In this document: piece by piece, positions 12,668 through 25,633 of the stretch
How the letters are laid out: every line of letters begins with the position of its first letter
Position numbering within the stretch: the stretch's first letter is position 1
From: Sclerodactyla briareus
Lineage: Eukaryota; Echinodermata; Holothuroidea; Dendrochirotida; Sclerodactylidae
Direction of reading: 5' to 3'
DNA: 64,000 nt
Assembly: GCA_026419785.1 (NCBI GenBank)
Contig: JAODTK010005691.1
Coordinates: 1-64,000, forward strand
The notes under the pieces: generated by a model
What the model saw: the letters and a program-made list of their open reading frames with translations, nothing else
Told to the model about the DNA's origin: nothing
Databases searched by the model: none
Position numbers and translations under genes: made by a program

Positions 12668-13860
12668 CTTTTATCTTAATAGATTGCTGGACGGCTGGAG
12701 ATCACCGGATAAGCTGAGAAATACCGGAACATTCACGAAATCAGTACAAATCCCAATATTTGGCATTTTAAAGGCGGAATATCGTTCGGTTAGCAACAGT
12801 GACGTTCCAATCACGACGAGAAGTCATCTAATTGTGATTCGATATCGATCGGTATATCGTCACCTATTATGCCATAGTGAATCATTCCGATATACCGGAT
12901 ATTGCCAGACGACAATGTCTCCTCTCCAACAAACAATGCACAACAAAAAAGTATTATTTTTTTTTTTTAAAGATACACCGTAATTTGATTGTCTATTTCA
13001 GTATTTTCTTGGGCTTACAGTTACAGCCGCCTCACTTGTTGACTCAATAGAAGGTTGACCTCACAAATTCTTCAGTCTTAACCGTTATAAGAGATCTCTC
13101 GGAGAAGAGTGGGCTTCTATACTGCTAGTTGCAAACATTAGTAGTGTAGGAGAGGAGAAACAATTGTTATTCTGCAATTCTGCATAGAAAATTTACCCCA
13201 TAGGGTGGGTAACAGTATTGCGCAATAAATCTAGAAACATTGCATAGGGAAACATTGCTAGGATTATCAAAACCTTCAATGATAAAAAAATGGATCACCT
13301 TGGAAAGCGACGCTTATACAGTGAACATGTTAAACAACTAATCTAGCGTTCGTGAATAACCTTGATTAATAGTTGTAGTAACTTGGCACTGTGAGAATTC
13401 TAACCCTGCCGGGCGTCGATACTACCTTAGCGGAAAACAGCTAATCGAGTTCGACATCGTAATCTCGCAACCATATCCAGGGGTGCAGTGTGAGGGTTTT
13501 TTCATGATGCTGCTAGCTGTGAGAGGTAATAAAATGTGGTTGTTCGGGTTTGAGTGTTATACAGTAACAAACACTCTCTCGCCCCTATATCTTCACTTTT
13601 ATTATAAACCGCTGGAATGAAGTAGCTCGTCGGTGACCCCAGATGTCCTGTTCCACTTTTGTGTGTGGTGTGTGGGGGGGGGGGGGGGGGCTTGACTTCC
13701 CGAGGGCAGTGGCTGATCGGATTCCCGACATGCTTAGCCGCCGAACACAGGGGCCGGGGAAAAGTGTGGGGGTTCGGATGGAGTGGGAAAGGAAGCGAGT
13801 TCTTGTGTGAAACGGGCGATCCCGAGAAAACGGACCATATAGTATATGAATGTTAAATAA
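12668..13860. other. No recognised gene
   Basis: Includes a poly(T) run near 12957-12969 and a G17 run at 13674-13690. No recognisable coding or RNA feature. Confidence 0.5.
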
Positions 13861-14404
13861 ATGAAAAATCTCACATGTTCATCAGATTTTACGAATGCAT
13901 TCTGGAAACGGTTTGGATACTTAAAACATGTGTATACTGTTCCTAAAAGTAAGGTATTCAATTCCGAATGCATAGTATCTTATTTTTCACACGTTTCAAC
14001 CAACACAAAAGCTCTAGTAGTATATGCGAGTTTAATCTTAACGGTGTGCCATTTTATTGAAATGACTTTGTATTCAATTAGCACCTGCCAGAACTGCATG
14101 ACTGAATTTTTATGCATTGCCTGATTCTAGATTACGGGGAGCCTGAATTGTACAAGTAATATAACGGGTGGTTGTTCCTAAACTTACTGTGTTCATTCCG
14201 CAATGCATTCATTTGATTTTACACACGTTGCCAATCAACCAAAAGCTATGGTAACAACCGCGGTCTAATCTTATCGGTGTGTCATTTTATTAACCTGACT
14301 TTTTCATTCAATTAGGCAATGCCAGACGGCATGACGGAATGTTAGCATTGCTATTCTAGATTACGGGAGTTGAATGGTACAAGTAATATACTGTTGGGTT
14401 AAAC
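13861..14404. repeat. Two-unit tandem duplication, period about 235 bp
   Basis: The unit with TGTTCCTAAA at 13938 recurs at 14173. Both units share the succession TTTTACACACGTT-like sequence, AAAAGCT, TAATCTTA, CGGTGTG(C/T)CATTTTATT, TTCAATTAG, GCCAGA, TGCATGAC and TTCTAGATTACGGG, ending in TACAAGTAATATA. An 87-codon frame over the first unit is not conserved in the second, so it is not coding. Confidence 0.85.
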
Positions 14405-16180
14405 TTGTCCTCAGTATGTCTCGTGTGCCCACTGGTATGTTTAGTTCCCATATACCATAAATAGAGGATACCGGAATCACTGTGTCTGATAAATAGTTAC
14501 CACATTTGAGGCCGAACCCTATTTATTCATCAAGAAGTTACAGTAACTTATATTAATTATATTAATTACGCCTCAGATTCTTCGAAATCAACCAGAAACT
14601 GATAAATGTTTGCCCTAATCATTCTAAAAAAGCCAACCCCATTCGGTCTCCCTGCCCCCGCCCTCCGCGTCCCTTTCCCGCGTCCGCTTTATTTCCGACA
14701 TTGTGACAATGTGCTCGACAACCTTGCCAACTTCTCCTTTGACAGTGTTTCACATTGAGCAACTTTTTAAGGGTTTCGGTATAATAGTTTTTAGGACATT
14801 TTTTTTCTTTTTCGAGAAGCGTCTAATTCCAAATCACTGTTTTCAGAGGTAATCTAAACTTTGGGAATGCGGAAACACCCTTCTTGAACCTCAGAAAATT
14901 TTCGCAAAAGGGGTTCCAGCAACGAATAACAACAAAGGGGACCGATAGCACTTGAATGAGGTGCATGGTGATGACACTACGTGAAGGATTGAAACAGGTT
15001 GATATTGACACAAAATGAGGTTTCTATTCAAGAGTACCGTATTACCTATCATGTTAATAAAATATTGCTATTTTTATGTCTGCGCATTACGTCTAGCGGC
15101 ATTTTCGTTACATCTCTTTTTCAGTATTTCGATGAAAACTAATTACACGTGTGAAATATTATGTGCACAGACTGACAATTGTTTATATATACGACTTTGG
15201 AGTTGAAAATAATTTCGATCACGGATGGGAATAAATTGTACACCAATATATGTCCATAACTCATGGAGCCAGTTGAAGAAGTCCGATATCTGCGACAGTT
15301 CAGGTTTAGTAAATCAGTAAAATTGAAACATAATTCAATTGGCCACTTATTAAATTATATGGACTTATAGGATACAGCTTCAAATTAAATTACATTCTTT
15401 TTCCATGGAACTACCCTGAATAAACATTTCTTCTCAGTTACCATTATATAGTTTGCATATCAATTTCAGTCAATGTTTCCAGTTCAACAAGTATCCGGGA
15501 ACAGCGTAGTGTATCAAAAAATATTTCAAGTTAAGCGCATTTATTTCCAAGTTCTATAATTTACTATCAAATTTAATAATCTGTGATTATTGTCGCATCA
15601 CGTTATGAAGAAGCTTTCGGAAAAACCAGGCAATCTACAGCTTCATGGATCGCGGAATAGGTTGTCAGTAGTTTGGAAGTTTGATATACATGAGATATAT
15701 ATATAGGCCCTAGAATATCATGAGTTCATTTGATTTGACAAGTAATAAATTGGAATTTACCATGGACGATAAACTTTTCTCTCTCAGCGGGCAGTCTACA
15801 TTCTTCAGTGAAGGTAAACAGATAGATGAAGAATCTTGTGAAGTTCATCTTTGAGGGGGGTGCCCGAATTCGGTTCTCCAGCTGCAGGCGGTAAACTTTG
15901 TTTTTCTTCTCAGATCGCGAAAATAAGAACACTACACTCACGCTACACACATATGCATCCACGAAAATGTGTCATGCCAAAATTCTATGAAAATGAAGGA
16001 TACAACGATAATGTTCGGATTTCCGGAGGCACCATTACTGTTCAAGTCATCTGTCACCAGCCCAGAGTCGTCCATTTTGGTGGGCCCCAGAGTTCTCTAT
16101 CCCGTACTTCCATCCCTGGCAGCCGGGTGAAAAGCCAGGTCAATCTTCCCCACTGAAATTCACATGAGAGACAGAGGGTG
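14405..16180. other. No recognised feature
   Basis: AT-leaning intergenic DNA downstream of the forkhead gene. Nothing recognised. Confidence 0.5.
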
Positions 16181-16997
16181 TCAGGAATTGGTGAACTTAA
16201 TTTGGTAAATTGAGTTGAAAACGCGGGTGAGACTCAGATCCGGAGCAAGTACCTTCCGAAGGCGTCCACAGACAGGCTGGGCGTCGATACCCATTTGGCC
16301 GTTCGGATACCATAGGGCCCGAGGGGAGAGGTGCCTATATGTCGCGGGCGGGGAAGGGTACCTGATAGCGGCAAACCCTCGCCAGGGTGAAGGGGAGAGT
16401 ATCCTCGAGGTAGGAACCGCGCCGTAGGGTGTTGACGCCATTCGATGCCGCAGCGGACGCAAGTTTCTGTAGGTCGAAGGGAACGGATCCGTAGCAAAAC
16501 CATTCCCCTGTGAATCTCCTGAAAACTGGGAGCGTGTCGGGAGACGCCCTAGCACTGGTTGAGATAGCACTGTGACTATGAGATAGCGTGGGGCTGGGGG
16601 AGCCGCACGGGGAGATAAACATATTCTCTTACCGCCATAGTGTTCCACGTCGTTCATTCTCTCGCAATTTCCGTTTTTGCCTGGCGATGTCCCTTACGAC
16701 AAAATGGAACTATGGAAAATAGGGAGCGGATTCCATTGCGATTGGAGAATCGTTCGACCGTCTCTGGTGTCGTTAACTCAGAGTCGCACGTCGTATCAAT
16801 GCAATCACGCCTGTGGGGTGATAACGACTCGAGTTCCTGATCCCCTGGAAGTTGCTCTTACAAGTGTTGAAAATAGAAATCCACTTTCGTGTAACCTACG
16901 ACCGTGCTCTTGTCTCGTTCCTAGGATTCAGTCTCTGTTCAGGGCATCGAACCATCCACTATCAGACTCCCAGAGTGTCTTCGTACGTTGCATGTCT
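16181..16997 (-). other. Possible C-terminal coding or 3' region of the FoxL1-like gene
   Basis: GC-rich minus-strand sequence continuing from the forkhead domain. It holds several overlapping open frames, the longest running 16657 to 16181, with Pro/Ser/Thr/Ala-rich composition typical of Fox protein C-terminal tails. No frame is open across the whole stretch. A weak FSI-like, EH1-style peptide can only be imagined by allowing an indel near 16870-16890 and is not claimed. It could equally be 3' UTR or flanking DNA. Confidence 0.3.
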
Positions 16998-17494
16998 ATT
17001 TCACTAGGTCCGGGATAAGTATCTTCTCGACTGGGCTGCCGTTTTCCTTTTCAGTCCTCCCCTCATACCGCTGATCTTTAGCAGTTGGCTTGCCTTTTGT
17101 GGCCGGAGTACCTGGGGCCTCCTCTTCCGGCCGTCGAAAGTTTCCGTTTTCGACATGTCTTCGCAGTCGGGAGCGGAGGGGTCCAGTATCCCCTTCCCGG
17201 GTTTTCCTTTCTCTCGTGGCACTTTCCAAAGCAGTCATTCAGGAGAGGTTGTGCCGAATCGAGTTCTGCCATCCCTTGCTTGTTGTCGTGTGGTAGGAAC
17301 GGAAAAATAGCGAGATGTAAATTGATAGCTGCCCGTTGAGCGTGATTTTCTTGTCCGCGGCGTTCCTTATTGCCATAGCAATTAGAGCAAGATACGAATA
17401 GGGAGGCTTCTGCGGCGTATCTCGACGAGGAAGACTTCGCGGCAACGGGGTGAACGGCAATGCCGTGGCGTAATCCCCCCTCTCTCAAGCCCAT
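16998..17494 (-). CDS. FoxL1: FoxL1-like forkhead transcription factor, frame broken by small indels
   Basis: Encodes a forkhead (winged-helix) DNA-binding domain, expected to act in the nucleus as a sequence-specific transcription factor. Reading down the minus strand: [15 protein letters not shown] and TLNG (17412-17332); then, in shifted frames, remnants of the Y-Q-F-I helix and [15 protein letters not shown], recognition helix (17271-17242); LNDCF in the next frame; [10 protein letters not shown] in the third; YWT, DCEDM, ENGNFRR and KRRP. The pairing of [15 protein letters not shown] and CEDM...ENGNFRRRKRRP favours FoxL1 over FoxC, FoxD, FoxE, FoxF or FoxL2. The ATG at 17494 is the nearest upstream start but lies in a different frame from QKPPYSY. 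At least eight 1-2 base indels interrupt the domain, for example CCC shortened to CC after HNLS and TT to T after CEDM. Almost no conserved residue is substituted, so assembly error is a serious explanation. A recent pseudogene is the alternative. A tail frame rich in Lys/Glu ends at 16998. Confidence 0.85.
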
Positions 17495-19437
17495 AGAGGT
17501 AGGGGTGGGATGGGGAGCGTTGTTAGGATTTACGGGAACGCCTGATGTGCGTCACGCTGAATAAATCCCTCCACGTGAAGTCATCCTGGCAAACTAAATT
17601 CGAACTAATAATATTATCCGTCCGTCGACTCGGGTTATATACCGAGGGCTTTTCCTTCCTCATTCCAAGCAAAACTGTTTCCTCTTCCCCCCCCCCACCC
17701 CCCCGAGTTGGTATTTTAAATTCTCAGTAAGGTTCACTATTTGAGTCCCAGGCTTACAGTGCCGTATCTTGAATAACGCTGAACCGCTACGCGAAGCTTT
17801 CGCAATCGAATATGGTCTAAAAACGGCTCCCCGACGGCGTAACTTGTTTTCCTTCCACCATTAAAGTTTGCTTTGCTAGCCTTGTATGTTTGTTTAATAT
17901 TGATCAACGACTGGGGCGTGTAGGTTAACCACGGTGCAAGAAAAGCCAAATAAAAGAGAGATCTTGAAGCGAAATCGGAGAAGACGAGCGAGGGGGGCTC
18001 CCGTGCGTGGATCTGCAACAGTGATTAGTTGAGAGCGATCGTGAAAAGGGCCACCCACAGCTCTTACAACAGTGGCAACATGCAGCCTAATTGTGCGAGC
18101 CTTGGTACCCTTACCGACCAATCATAGACCACGTTTCATAGCAGAGGTCTGTTTGGGATAACTCGTCATCAATTAAACATGCCCGCACAGGCCGTTAACG
18201 CCAATGTTTATTTTGAAGTTTTGCTCGAGAGAAATTGACCACCCGTTCAGGTTAAACAAAGAGAGGTGCGCTGAAACAGCCACACGTTAGGATGTAGCCA
18301 TTTAAATATCTTCATCGTGCTATTGTGGGGGGACTATGGTGTGTCGGCTGGGTTTTCCTTCTGAGGCGGTTTGGATTTATTTATTCTGACATGGTTGCAT
18401 CGTTGCAATGGAGGGTAGGTTTCACCGGGGAAACGAAACGGATGGTTATAGACTACGTCTATAGTGGGTCAAAAGTCATCACTAGACTACGATTATGAGG
18501 GGGTGACATGTTGGAGTAACTGGACTATTGAAGCGCTCGTTTCGGTGTCAACAGCGATAAAAATGATCGCTTGATTTATTATTCTCTAGCGTTGGTTGAA
18601 GGAGAACTGTCAAAAGAGCCATGGGACGCCAGCCAAGGCAAATAGGCGGCCCATGGGCAACTGGTCGAATAACAAATAGAGCGTGCTTGTCGTCACGCTA
18701 ACAAAACAACAAACAGCACTAAAAACAAAACAAAACAGCACTTTCGTTTTCCGTTTCCTGCCAGTGGTCCACTCTGAACTATGTGAAGCGATGTACAATG
18801 CGACTGGATAAAGGGCGTGGGACGGGGAACAGCCGGCGTCTGAACGGATAGCCTATACAGGTGAACTGGGCGAGGAGGTCTACCTCTAACAGTTTTTGAC
18901 TGAAACGGCAAGAAGCGACCGACAGTCGGGAGAAAATGGATTATATTTGATAATGAGAAAGGTTCAAAATGCCGATTATCTCGAAGCGACCGAAGTGTTG
19001 CATGGCCTGATCAAGTATGAAAGCCTGAGGCCAAACAGAAAAAAAATATGTTGGAATTTTCCACTGAAAAATGCGGAATTCCCACATTCCCCCCAATTAT
19101 GCATATTCCTGACACTAATCTCACTCCGAAAAATAACCAATGTGTAGCAACCAACTTACAATCTGATTTTTTAATTTTGCTTGAAAAATTCCCCAAACGG
19201 GAGGTGACACGCCTTCCCCGAGTCCCCACCCGGTACGGCAAATACGTACATCATGCAGATTTCCTCCTGTGAAATAACTATAGCGAGTATAGCAACGCCA
19301 CTGGAGCAGAAGTGGTGTCACTGTGTTAAAATTCAGGCAACATTTTGAAAACATTACGAATAACCCCTCTCCACTCCAATGAGAACCAAAAAAGAAAGAA
19401 AAAAAAAACACTCCCACAACAAACGACAAACAAACAA
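17495..19437. other. Upstream flank of FoxL1-like gene; nothing assigned
   Basis: This is the 5' side of the minus-strand forkhead gene, so it may carry its promoter and 5' UTR. No TATA box or specific binding cluster is claimed. C-rich tracts lie at 17689-17704, and a small palindrome (TATAGACTACGTCTATA) lies near 18447-18463. Several short frames show no family. Confidence 0.4.
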
Positions 19438-20272
19438 AGAGGAAGGGCAATCCTCCCAGAGGTGCAGGATCGCATCGGCGACTTGTTTCTACCTTGCTAT
19501 TTATTTTTGCAAATAGACATGGTAAATCACATCCTCTGAAGCGCGCCACCCCCCTCCCCAACAACAAATTCATTTCATAACATTTCCAAGAAATTTTCGT
19601 ATAAATGCTGTGAAACCCTTCGTTTCGGTCATTCGTACCTTCGTTCTGATATTTTGAACCATCCAGTCCTTCCATAGTCAAAATATACTAGAAAAGAATA
19701 GATTTTCGAAAATTCCTACATTTGCAAAAATCAAGTTCCCCCCAAGATCCACATTTTTGGTACTTTGGGGCTGATTGCATGGGAAACGTTTTCGGATTTG
19801 AGCATTTTCACATTGCTATACAAACAAAATTTGAAATCATTCAGCTATTGGAATGAAGCGAATACTTGAAAAATAGCGAAAATTGGTCAAAATGAAAATT
19901 TGTCCCCATGTGTCCCCCCTAAGTTTAACAATTTTTATAGTTTTAGCCTAATTTCGAGAGATAATATGTGTTTTGTGACTATCAGGCATGTGCAAAATGT
20001 ACTCGTTCGGGCACTCGTTCAAAGGGGAGATATGCACGCGAAAACAAAAATCTGACGGAAACGCACCAAAACGCACACACACACTCATGCAAACACCACA
20101 AACAATTTGACCTTTCGCGAGGGATCTCAATGCTGGATCAAATGGAACCAATGGGTACCCCACCAATGCAGCAATGGGTACCCCTCATGGGACAGTTCTC
20201 AAAGCACCATCTGGTTACCCATAGAAACCATTGCTATGGCAACCAGCAACAGTGAATATGGGTGAAAATTAC
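19438..20272 (+). repeat. Dispersed repeat family A, copy 2
   Basis: Collinear with 6232-7062, including the opening AGGGCAATC...ATCGGCG block, GGGGCTGATTGCATGGG, the GAAATCATTCAGC string, a CACACACAC tract near 20072, two GGGTACCCC boxes, and CATTGCTATGGCAACCAG near 20230. The copies are clearly diverged, with many substitutions and indels. Confidence 0.75.
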
Positions 20273-21096
20273 TACAATATCTCCAAATTCAAACTCCAAA
20301 TTAAGAAGTATTGGTTACCCGTATTTGGTTGTTGAGAAGAAAGGGTAGGCCTGCTAACATGAATATCCATGTGGACTAGCATTCATCAACCTTTTTCGAT
20401 TTCTTCGAGGAACCGAATAGATGGGGGAAAATGCAGTGAATGAAGCAATTTGCGTTCTATATGGCCAAGTCGTCTGTCACTATTGCGACCGGAAAAAGCC
20501 AATGCGTGACGTTTTTGCATGACGCACGAGAGATCGTTTCAACGTAATCCATTTAGATACGGATATCGCTATCGTCTATAAGGTACCGGTACGTCAATGT
20601 GAAGTTAGTCTCGATATATTGTAAGACGAGTTTCGTGATTTAGTAATCGTACCTGCGATGGCTGATGCGTGCGTGATCTTGACCCCACTATACCCCAGAC
20701 TAGTTGTACTATTGTCCGCTTGTCGACGCTTTGTAAAGCCATTGTATCCCTGGAATCACTAACATAAACGTGTAAACACTCTAACGATAACAGGGGATGA
20801 CCTCCGCCATCATTTGGTGTTTTAAATATTTGTTCGATCTCCGGGATTAGTAAATATTAGCAAGGTAAACAGACTGTATGCTCCTATGGATAAACATACC
20901 CGGGAAACCTCTCTAGACTAGAGAATCTATCTTATCTCAGAGAGACAGGGCCTCCCACCGGTCAGCCGTTAATCTCTGACGGCTTGATTCGATTCTAGCC
21001 TCCTACAATGGATGGAATTCCTTGAGAACAAATTAAAGGGGGATAGGTATACCCATGCAGCCATGTGATGATATACGGACAATTTCTGAAGATGAC
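20273..21096. other. No recognised feature
   Basis: Intergenic; no motif, RNA or element recognised. Confidence 0.5.
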
Positions 21097-21404
21097 TTAG
21101 GATAGGATTCCATTTTTGCGTATGCGAGAGCCCATTGCAGCAGCCCACACATATTGTCGTTGCTTGGCTTTTTGAGTAAGATATTCCATAGAATTCATTC
21201 ACGCTGATACGCATCCGTATACGCATTGGTACAACTGCTTATTTCGCCTATTCGGTGTTGGGTTGCCTTCATTTATAATTTTATGGGCCTCTGTAGAACC
21301 AATACCTATCTTCGCAAACTGAATAGGGACTCAGTTCACATAAATTGGCGATTTCTCATATGCGTACCGGTCCCGCATACGCATCTGTGGTATCAAGGTA
21401 TAGT
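21097..21404 (+). mobile_element. TIR element, family TIR-A, copy 3 (shortened)
   Basis: The left end TTAGGATAGGATTCC followed by GCGTATGCG at 21097, and a right end whose reverse complement holds CACAGATGCGTATGCG, match the family ends. The interior shares GAATTCATTC, ACGCATCCGTATACGC and ATTGGTAC with copy 2. About 100 bp shorter than the other copies, mainly in the left arm. Confidence 0.65.
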
Positions 21405-23300
21405 ACTAATCAGGCGAATGCGCAGTGCGGCATGACCCATGTCAAACTTACGTGAGCATGGACCAGTGGAAGTGTTCATAAATGCTGTATTCGATTTGCA
21501 GAGTTTCATGGGGACAATATATATTTTGAAACAATTATTCGACTTTATGAGGAAGGATTCCGTGGAATAAATTATCGGAGAAGATGCGGTATTTTGGTAA
21601 AGGGGATATTGTTGCCTATTCAATCGATGGTTCGTTCTCTGTTCTGGCCTCTATCATCTATCTCGGCAAATTGAACACTAGAATACAGGATATTCAGACG
21701 CTTCCTCTGTCTGAGCTCACATAAATCTTATATCATGGACGCATCCTGGATCCGTATCTATGGAAACGTTTATCGCTGGGATTGGGGCCCAATTAATACA
21801 AGCGCAAGCACACTCTTCAGGCGCCAAAGATACCAGTTATCACGTGCAGTTGTGTGATTGTTTGATGGGGCCAACCTGCCCAGATGGGTAAAGATGGCAG
21901 GTAATGGACTGACAGGTCGAGTTCCAGCAGTGCAGAGGGCGCTTCTGCTTGCCCGGCCATGGAGGAGAATGTCGGTACCTGGGGTAATATGGATCGGGAG
22001 GGCCGGCACCGGTGGCCACCGAGGGACGGCCGGGGCATTGAAGGAGTTTAAAATATAACCATGGCAAATAATGTTACATTGGGATTGCTCGCATTGCCGT
22101 TTTTTGAGCTTTACCGGCCACATTTTTCAACCTCCCCTTCAATTGCGGTAATCTCGCTACGTGTGTGGTAACAGCTACTGACGGTTCTTTGCCGGAGGCG
22201 AAAAAAGTTGTTGGTCTTCTGAATACTTTCAACAAGACATCCGAGTACTCTTTTTGGCTCTTAGGTGCAGGAGTGAGGGGAATAACAGATGCGCCCCCAC
22301 CAGTTGGCGCGCCCACTGATGCGCCCACTGTTTTAGGCTAGCGCACATTGCCTCTCGAGCGCTCCTAACCGGTGTGATACACCCACACATGCCTATCCCA
22401 CCAACATGCCCAAAAGAGGTCCAAAGAATGAACCCGTCCTTACCACCCGACTTGTAATGGGGTGTTGTCAAGAGTTCCCAGATGAAGATAGATAGGTCAA
22501 AAGAAGAGAGGAAGCATGCAAGTTGAGAGGCTGAAATTAGATTCTTGCTGTACCTGTTTTTGCTGTACTGTTTGCTGAACATTTCTTTCTCTTCGATAGG
22601 GCTCTATTTAGGCTAACGTTAGCTCAAGAGGTCAGAAAAACAGCCCCAATTCAATAGAATTTGCTTGTGTGTAAGTGGTTTTGAGGCATATTAATAAAAA
22701 TGAAAATTACTACCGACTCACCTGCTTCACAAAATGGAAGATTTTACTCATCCTTCTCCTAAAAACGTGCTAACAAAGAGTGCCCGTAGGGAAATACAAG
22801 GTTATTCGGTCCTAAATGTGACTTAAGACAATTATGATGTCAACGTAGAGGCTGAGAAAAACGGGAAAATACAGGAATGGTGAACTGCATTTTCTTCGGA
22901 TTTATGCACTCGGCAAATATAACCACGCGGCCCCTCTCTACCGTGAGATAGCGGGACAAGTTCACAAGTTACCATATTTTGTCCCCGCTATGCAGGTGAA
23001 GGACGGCCTTTAAGCGGGGATTTGCGAAGCGACAGTAAATTACTCCGGGGTTTGGATTGATTTAGCCGGGAATGCGGGGAGTTAAGCAAGAATGTTCGCC
23101 AAACATTGTCCCGCTGTCCCGGAGTGTATTGTAGACGGGATTTGACACTTAACGTAAGTAAATTTGGAAAATATCACCCCGTTTTCCACGGGTGTGGAGG
23201 TAGGGGGGGGGGGGTGGGGGCGTGGTTGCAACTGAGGGCAGTAGTGGTTAAGGTCAAATTCTCTCTACCAGTTACTGACCACGCGGTATAATCCCATAAC
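21405..23300. other. No recognised gene; GC-rich stretch at 21.86-22.33 kb
   Basis: Overlapping minus- and plus-strand frames of up to 117 codons occur at 21770-22582, in GC-rich DNA. None shows a motif I recognise, and the three frames compete without a clear winner. A G-rich run lies at 23204-23219. Confidence 0.4.
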
Positions 23301-24480
23301 TTTTAAACGATCCGGGTATCACAACACAATATAGCTCATACGGGGTTGATACTAATTTGGTTAAGGTTACCAGAGGTCAAATTGTCGTCAAAGGTCACAG
23401 AGATGGGGTTCAACTAGAGGAAAACAATTGCGTATCCCCCATTTTATTCTCCAGTGATTGCCAAAAAACTAGCTACGAATTCTGACCTCTAGGAGACCCT
23501 TGGTGGCCTTGGACGGTCTTTGAGGAAGGGAAAAAAAATACCCCATAATGTCACCATGCCTAAATATATTCATCCGTATCGGAGACTGTCATTAGAAGTT
23601 TTTGCGAAATTAAACATTTCCCATTTTCCAGCCCATATACGTGACCTTCAATGAGCTTTGATGACATTACAGTTGCAATGAAAAAATGACCGTCTCGATG
23701 ATGATCCTGAAAGCCTCGTATATTCATAGCACGCACCATATGCTATACTGCTGAAAAGGTATCAAACCAATCAAGACCTCATTCATGTCTTCCTCTTCCC
23801 CTTGATACATCCAATTAATGACATGCTCTCACACATAAATACATTTGCAACTTTCCGCATTGAGCTTCAGTGTGATCGTGGCCATGAACACCGGCGAAGA
23901 CTCGCCATTATCTTCTCGAATAGTGTCCAGACATTAACGAGGTGGGTAGAAATCCTGCTCCGGCTGCGCCATTTACCGTCCCCGCCGACGGACGTGAGTT
24001 GCGCTTTGGGAGGGGTTGAAATGGGATCATTGTCACAACCAAGGTGACACCAGTGTCATTTTTGCATTGCAGGCGGCACTACTAAAACTGTTCCTGCCTC
24101 ACCGCCGCTTTCAGTGATGTAACTCGAGAAACGAATGTCCCACTGATTGAAGTGAGAGTTATGTTTTCTGCATGTAGCACATGCTACTCTATCACATTAG
24201 CGAATATTGACAGTGTTTGACACTTACTTTTGCCTCGATATTCCATGATATTATCTGGAATAAGCACATGTTTCAATACTTGGCCCTTCGATCTTTTTGA
24301 CCTCATTATCAGGAGAAGTTGCTATACTGCTATACTGGAATGGAAAAACAACACCATAACAAATCTCTGGGAATATTCTAACTGTACCAATTCTTGAATT
24401 GAAAGCTTTGACATCGAATATCTTCGCACACGAATAAAATGGACACCATCCTTATTTAGATCATCTCCTGGCATTATACA
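23301..24480 (+). repeat. Dispersed repeat family D, diverged copy
   Basis: Parts align with the family at 52.1-54.6 kb. These include AGAGGTCAAATTGTCGTCAA, AAGGTCACAGAGATGGG and GCCAAAAAACTAG; further on, a TATGCTAT...GAAAAGG...TCAAACC block; and ATAAGCACAT...TTGG...CCTCATTAT at 24255-24310. A segment near 23780-24190 does not align and may be an insertion. Confidence 0.5.
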
Positions 24481-25633
24481 TATTGTTTGCGTTCAGACCG
24501 AGGCATCACACCCCGTTGTGCCAGAGGTTTAACTGCCCGTGCCGTATAAACATGGGAAGGAATTGATCCACTAGCTAACTCGTTATTATATTACCAATTT
24601 ACAGAAAATCTATTCACCTATTTCCCCATATATTGATAAGAGACAATCGCAGGCTTTGATGCAAAAGAAGTCTTAGGGAATGGAGAACCATATCTATAGG
24701 TCCAAACCCCATTTCAATGTTCCGAGTTATTGGCCTTTAGTTTGGTCCCTTATGCAGAGAAATTATGGCGAGAATCCTCATTGCGCAATAATGCATCACA
24801 TCACAGTTGAACAACACATCATAAATTTATGTATTTCATTGTCTCATTGTGTTAATTACCTCAACATGCTGCCATTCTGTTGTCTTTCTCTCACCAAGTA
24901 ACCATCACCACCACCAACTCTTACACAATCCCCCTCTCATTTCCTTTTTTCCGAGTGAAAATGATTGTAATCCTCAATAGGAAACACAAGAATCTTAAGC
25001 AGGGTTGTGGCAGGTACAGGTATCGGACGCCCATTAAGTGATTTTCCTACGCGGAGATTTTAGCTAACCCTCAAAAATAGTGTCTACAAACATGGTCAAT
25101 TTGTGGGTTTTCCCTTTGGCCTGCAGTGAAAGGGCATATTTGAAAGTTCAATTGTGTGAGTTTGGTGGTACTACAGTATTGTCAACTTATTTCTACCTTT
25201 CACAACAGGAGAATTGTATTAAACTGCTGTTTGGACAAAATTACGGTCGAGTGAAAGTCGTCCGCTAAAACTTCAAGCTCTTCATGCCGAGAAAGTAATC
25301 GGTCGTGTATAATAATTTGTAGTGCGCCATTGTTTCTAACACCGCTCTGCTTTCAAATGATGGTGGCCCTTAGGCCTCCAAGTACTCTAGCAGGATTTAG
25401 GGACCCCTAAAGCGGAGGCAATTTAGTGTGTAGTCACAATGGGGAGTCTGATCGAGGCCCGCTACTACATAGGATGACATTTTTTATTATTGCAGGATGG
25501 GCTGACTTTTCAATCTTGTTGCAATGCCATGGCCAAACTTCTAAGGCCTCTAACTCTTTCAACGGTAGTCCGTGAATTCGGGGTTGGACTAAGGTAGGTG
25601 TTCAGTTTTTATTCCGCTTATTCAACAATAATT
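24481..25633. other. No recognised feature
   Basis: AT-leaning intergenic DNA. Nothing recognised. Confidence 0.5.

Noticed and set aside
16870..16890. EH1-type repressor motif (FSI-like) in the FoxL1 tail
   Set aside because: Readable only by assuming an extra indel; not supported as it stands.
19121..19681. 186-codon minus-strand frame
   Set aside because: Mostly overlaps dispersed repeat family A in antisense and is not open in the other copy.
21770..22582. Cluster of GC-rich frames suggesting a gene
   Set aside because: Three frames on two strands compete and none shows a known domain; left as unrecognised sequence.
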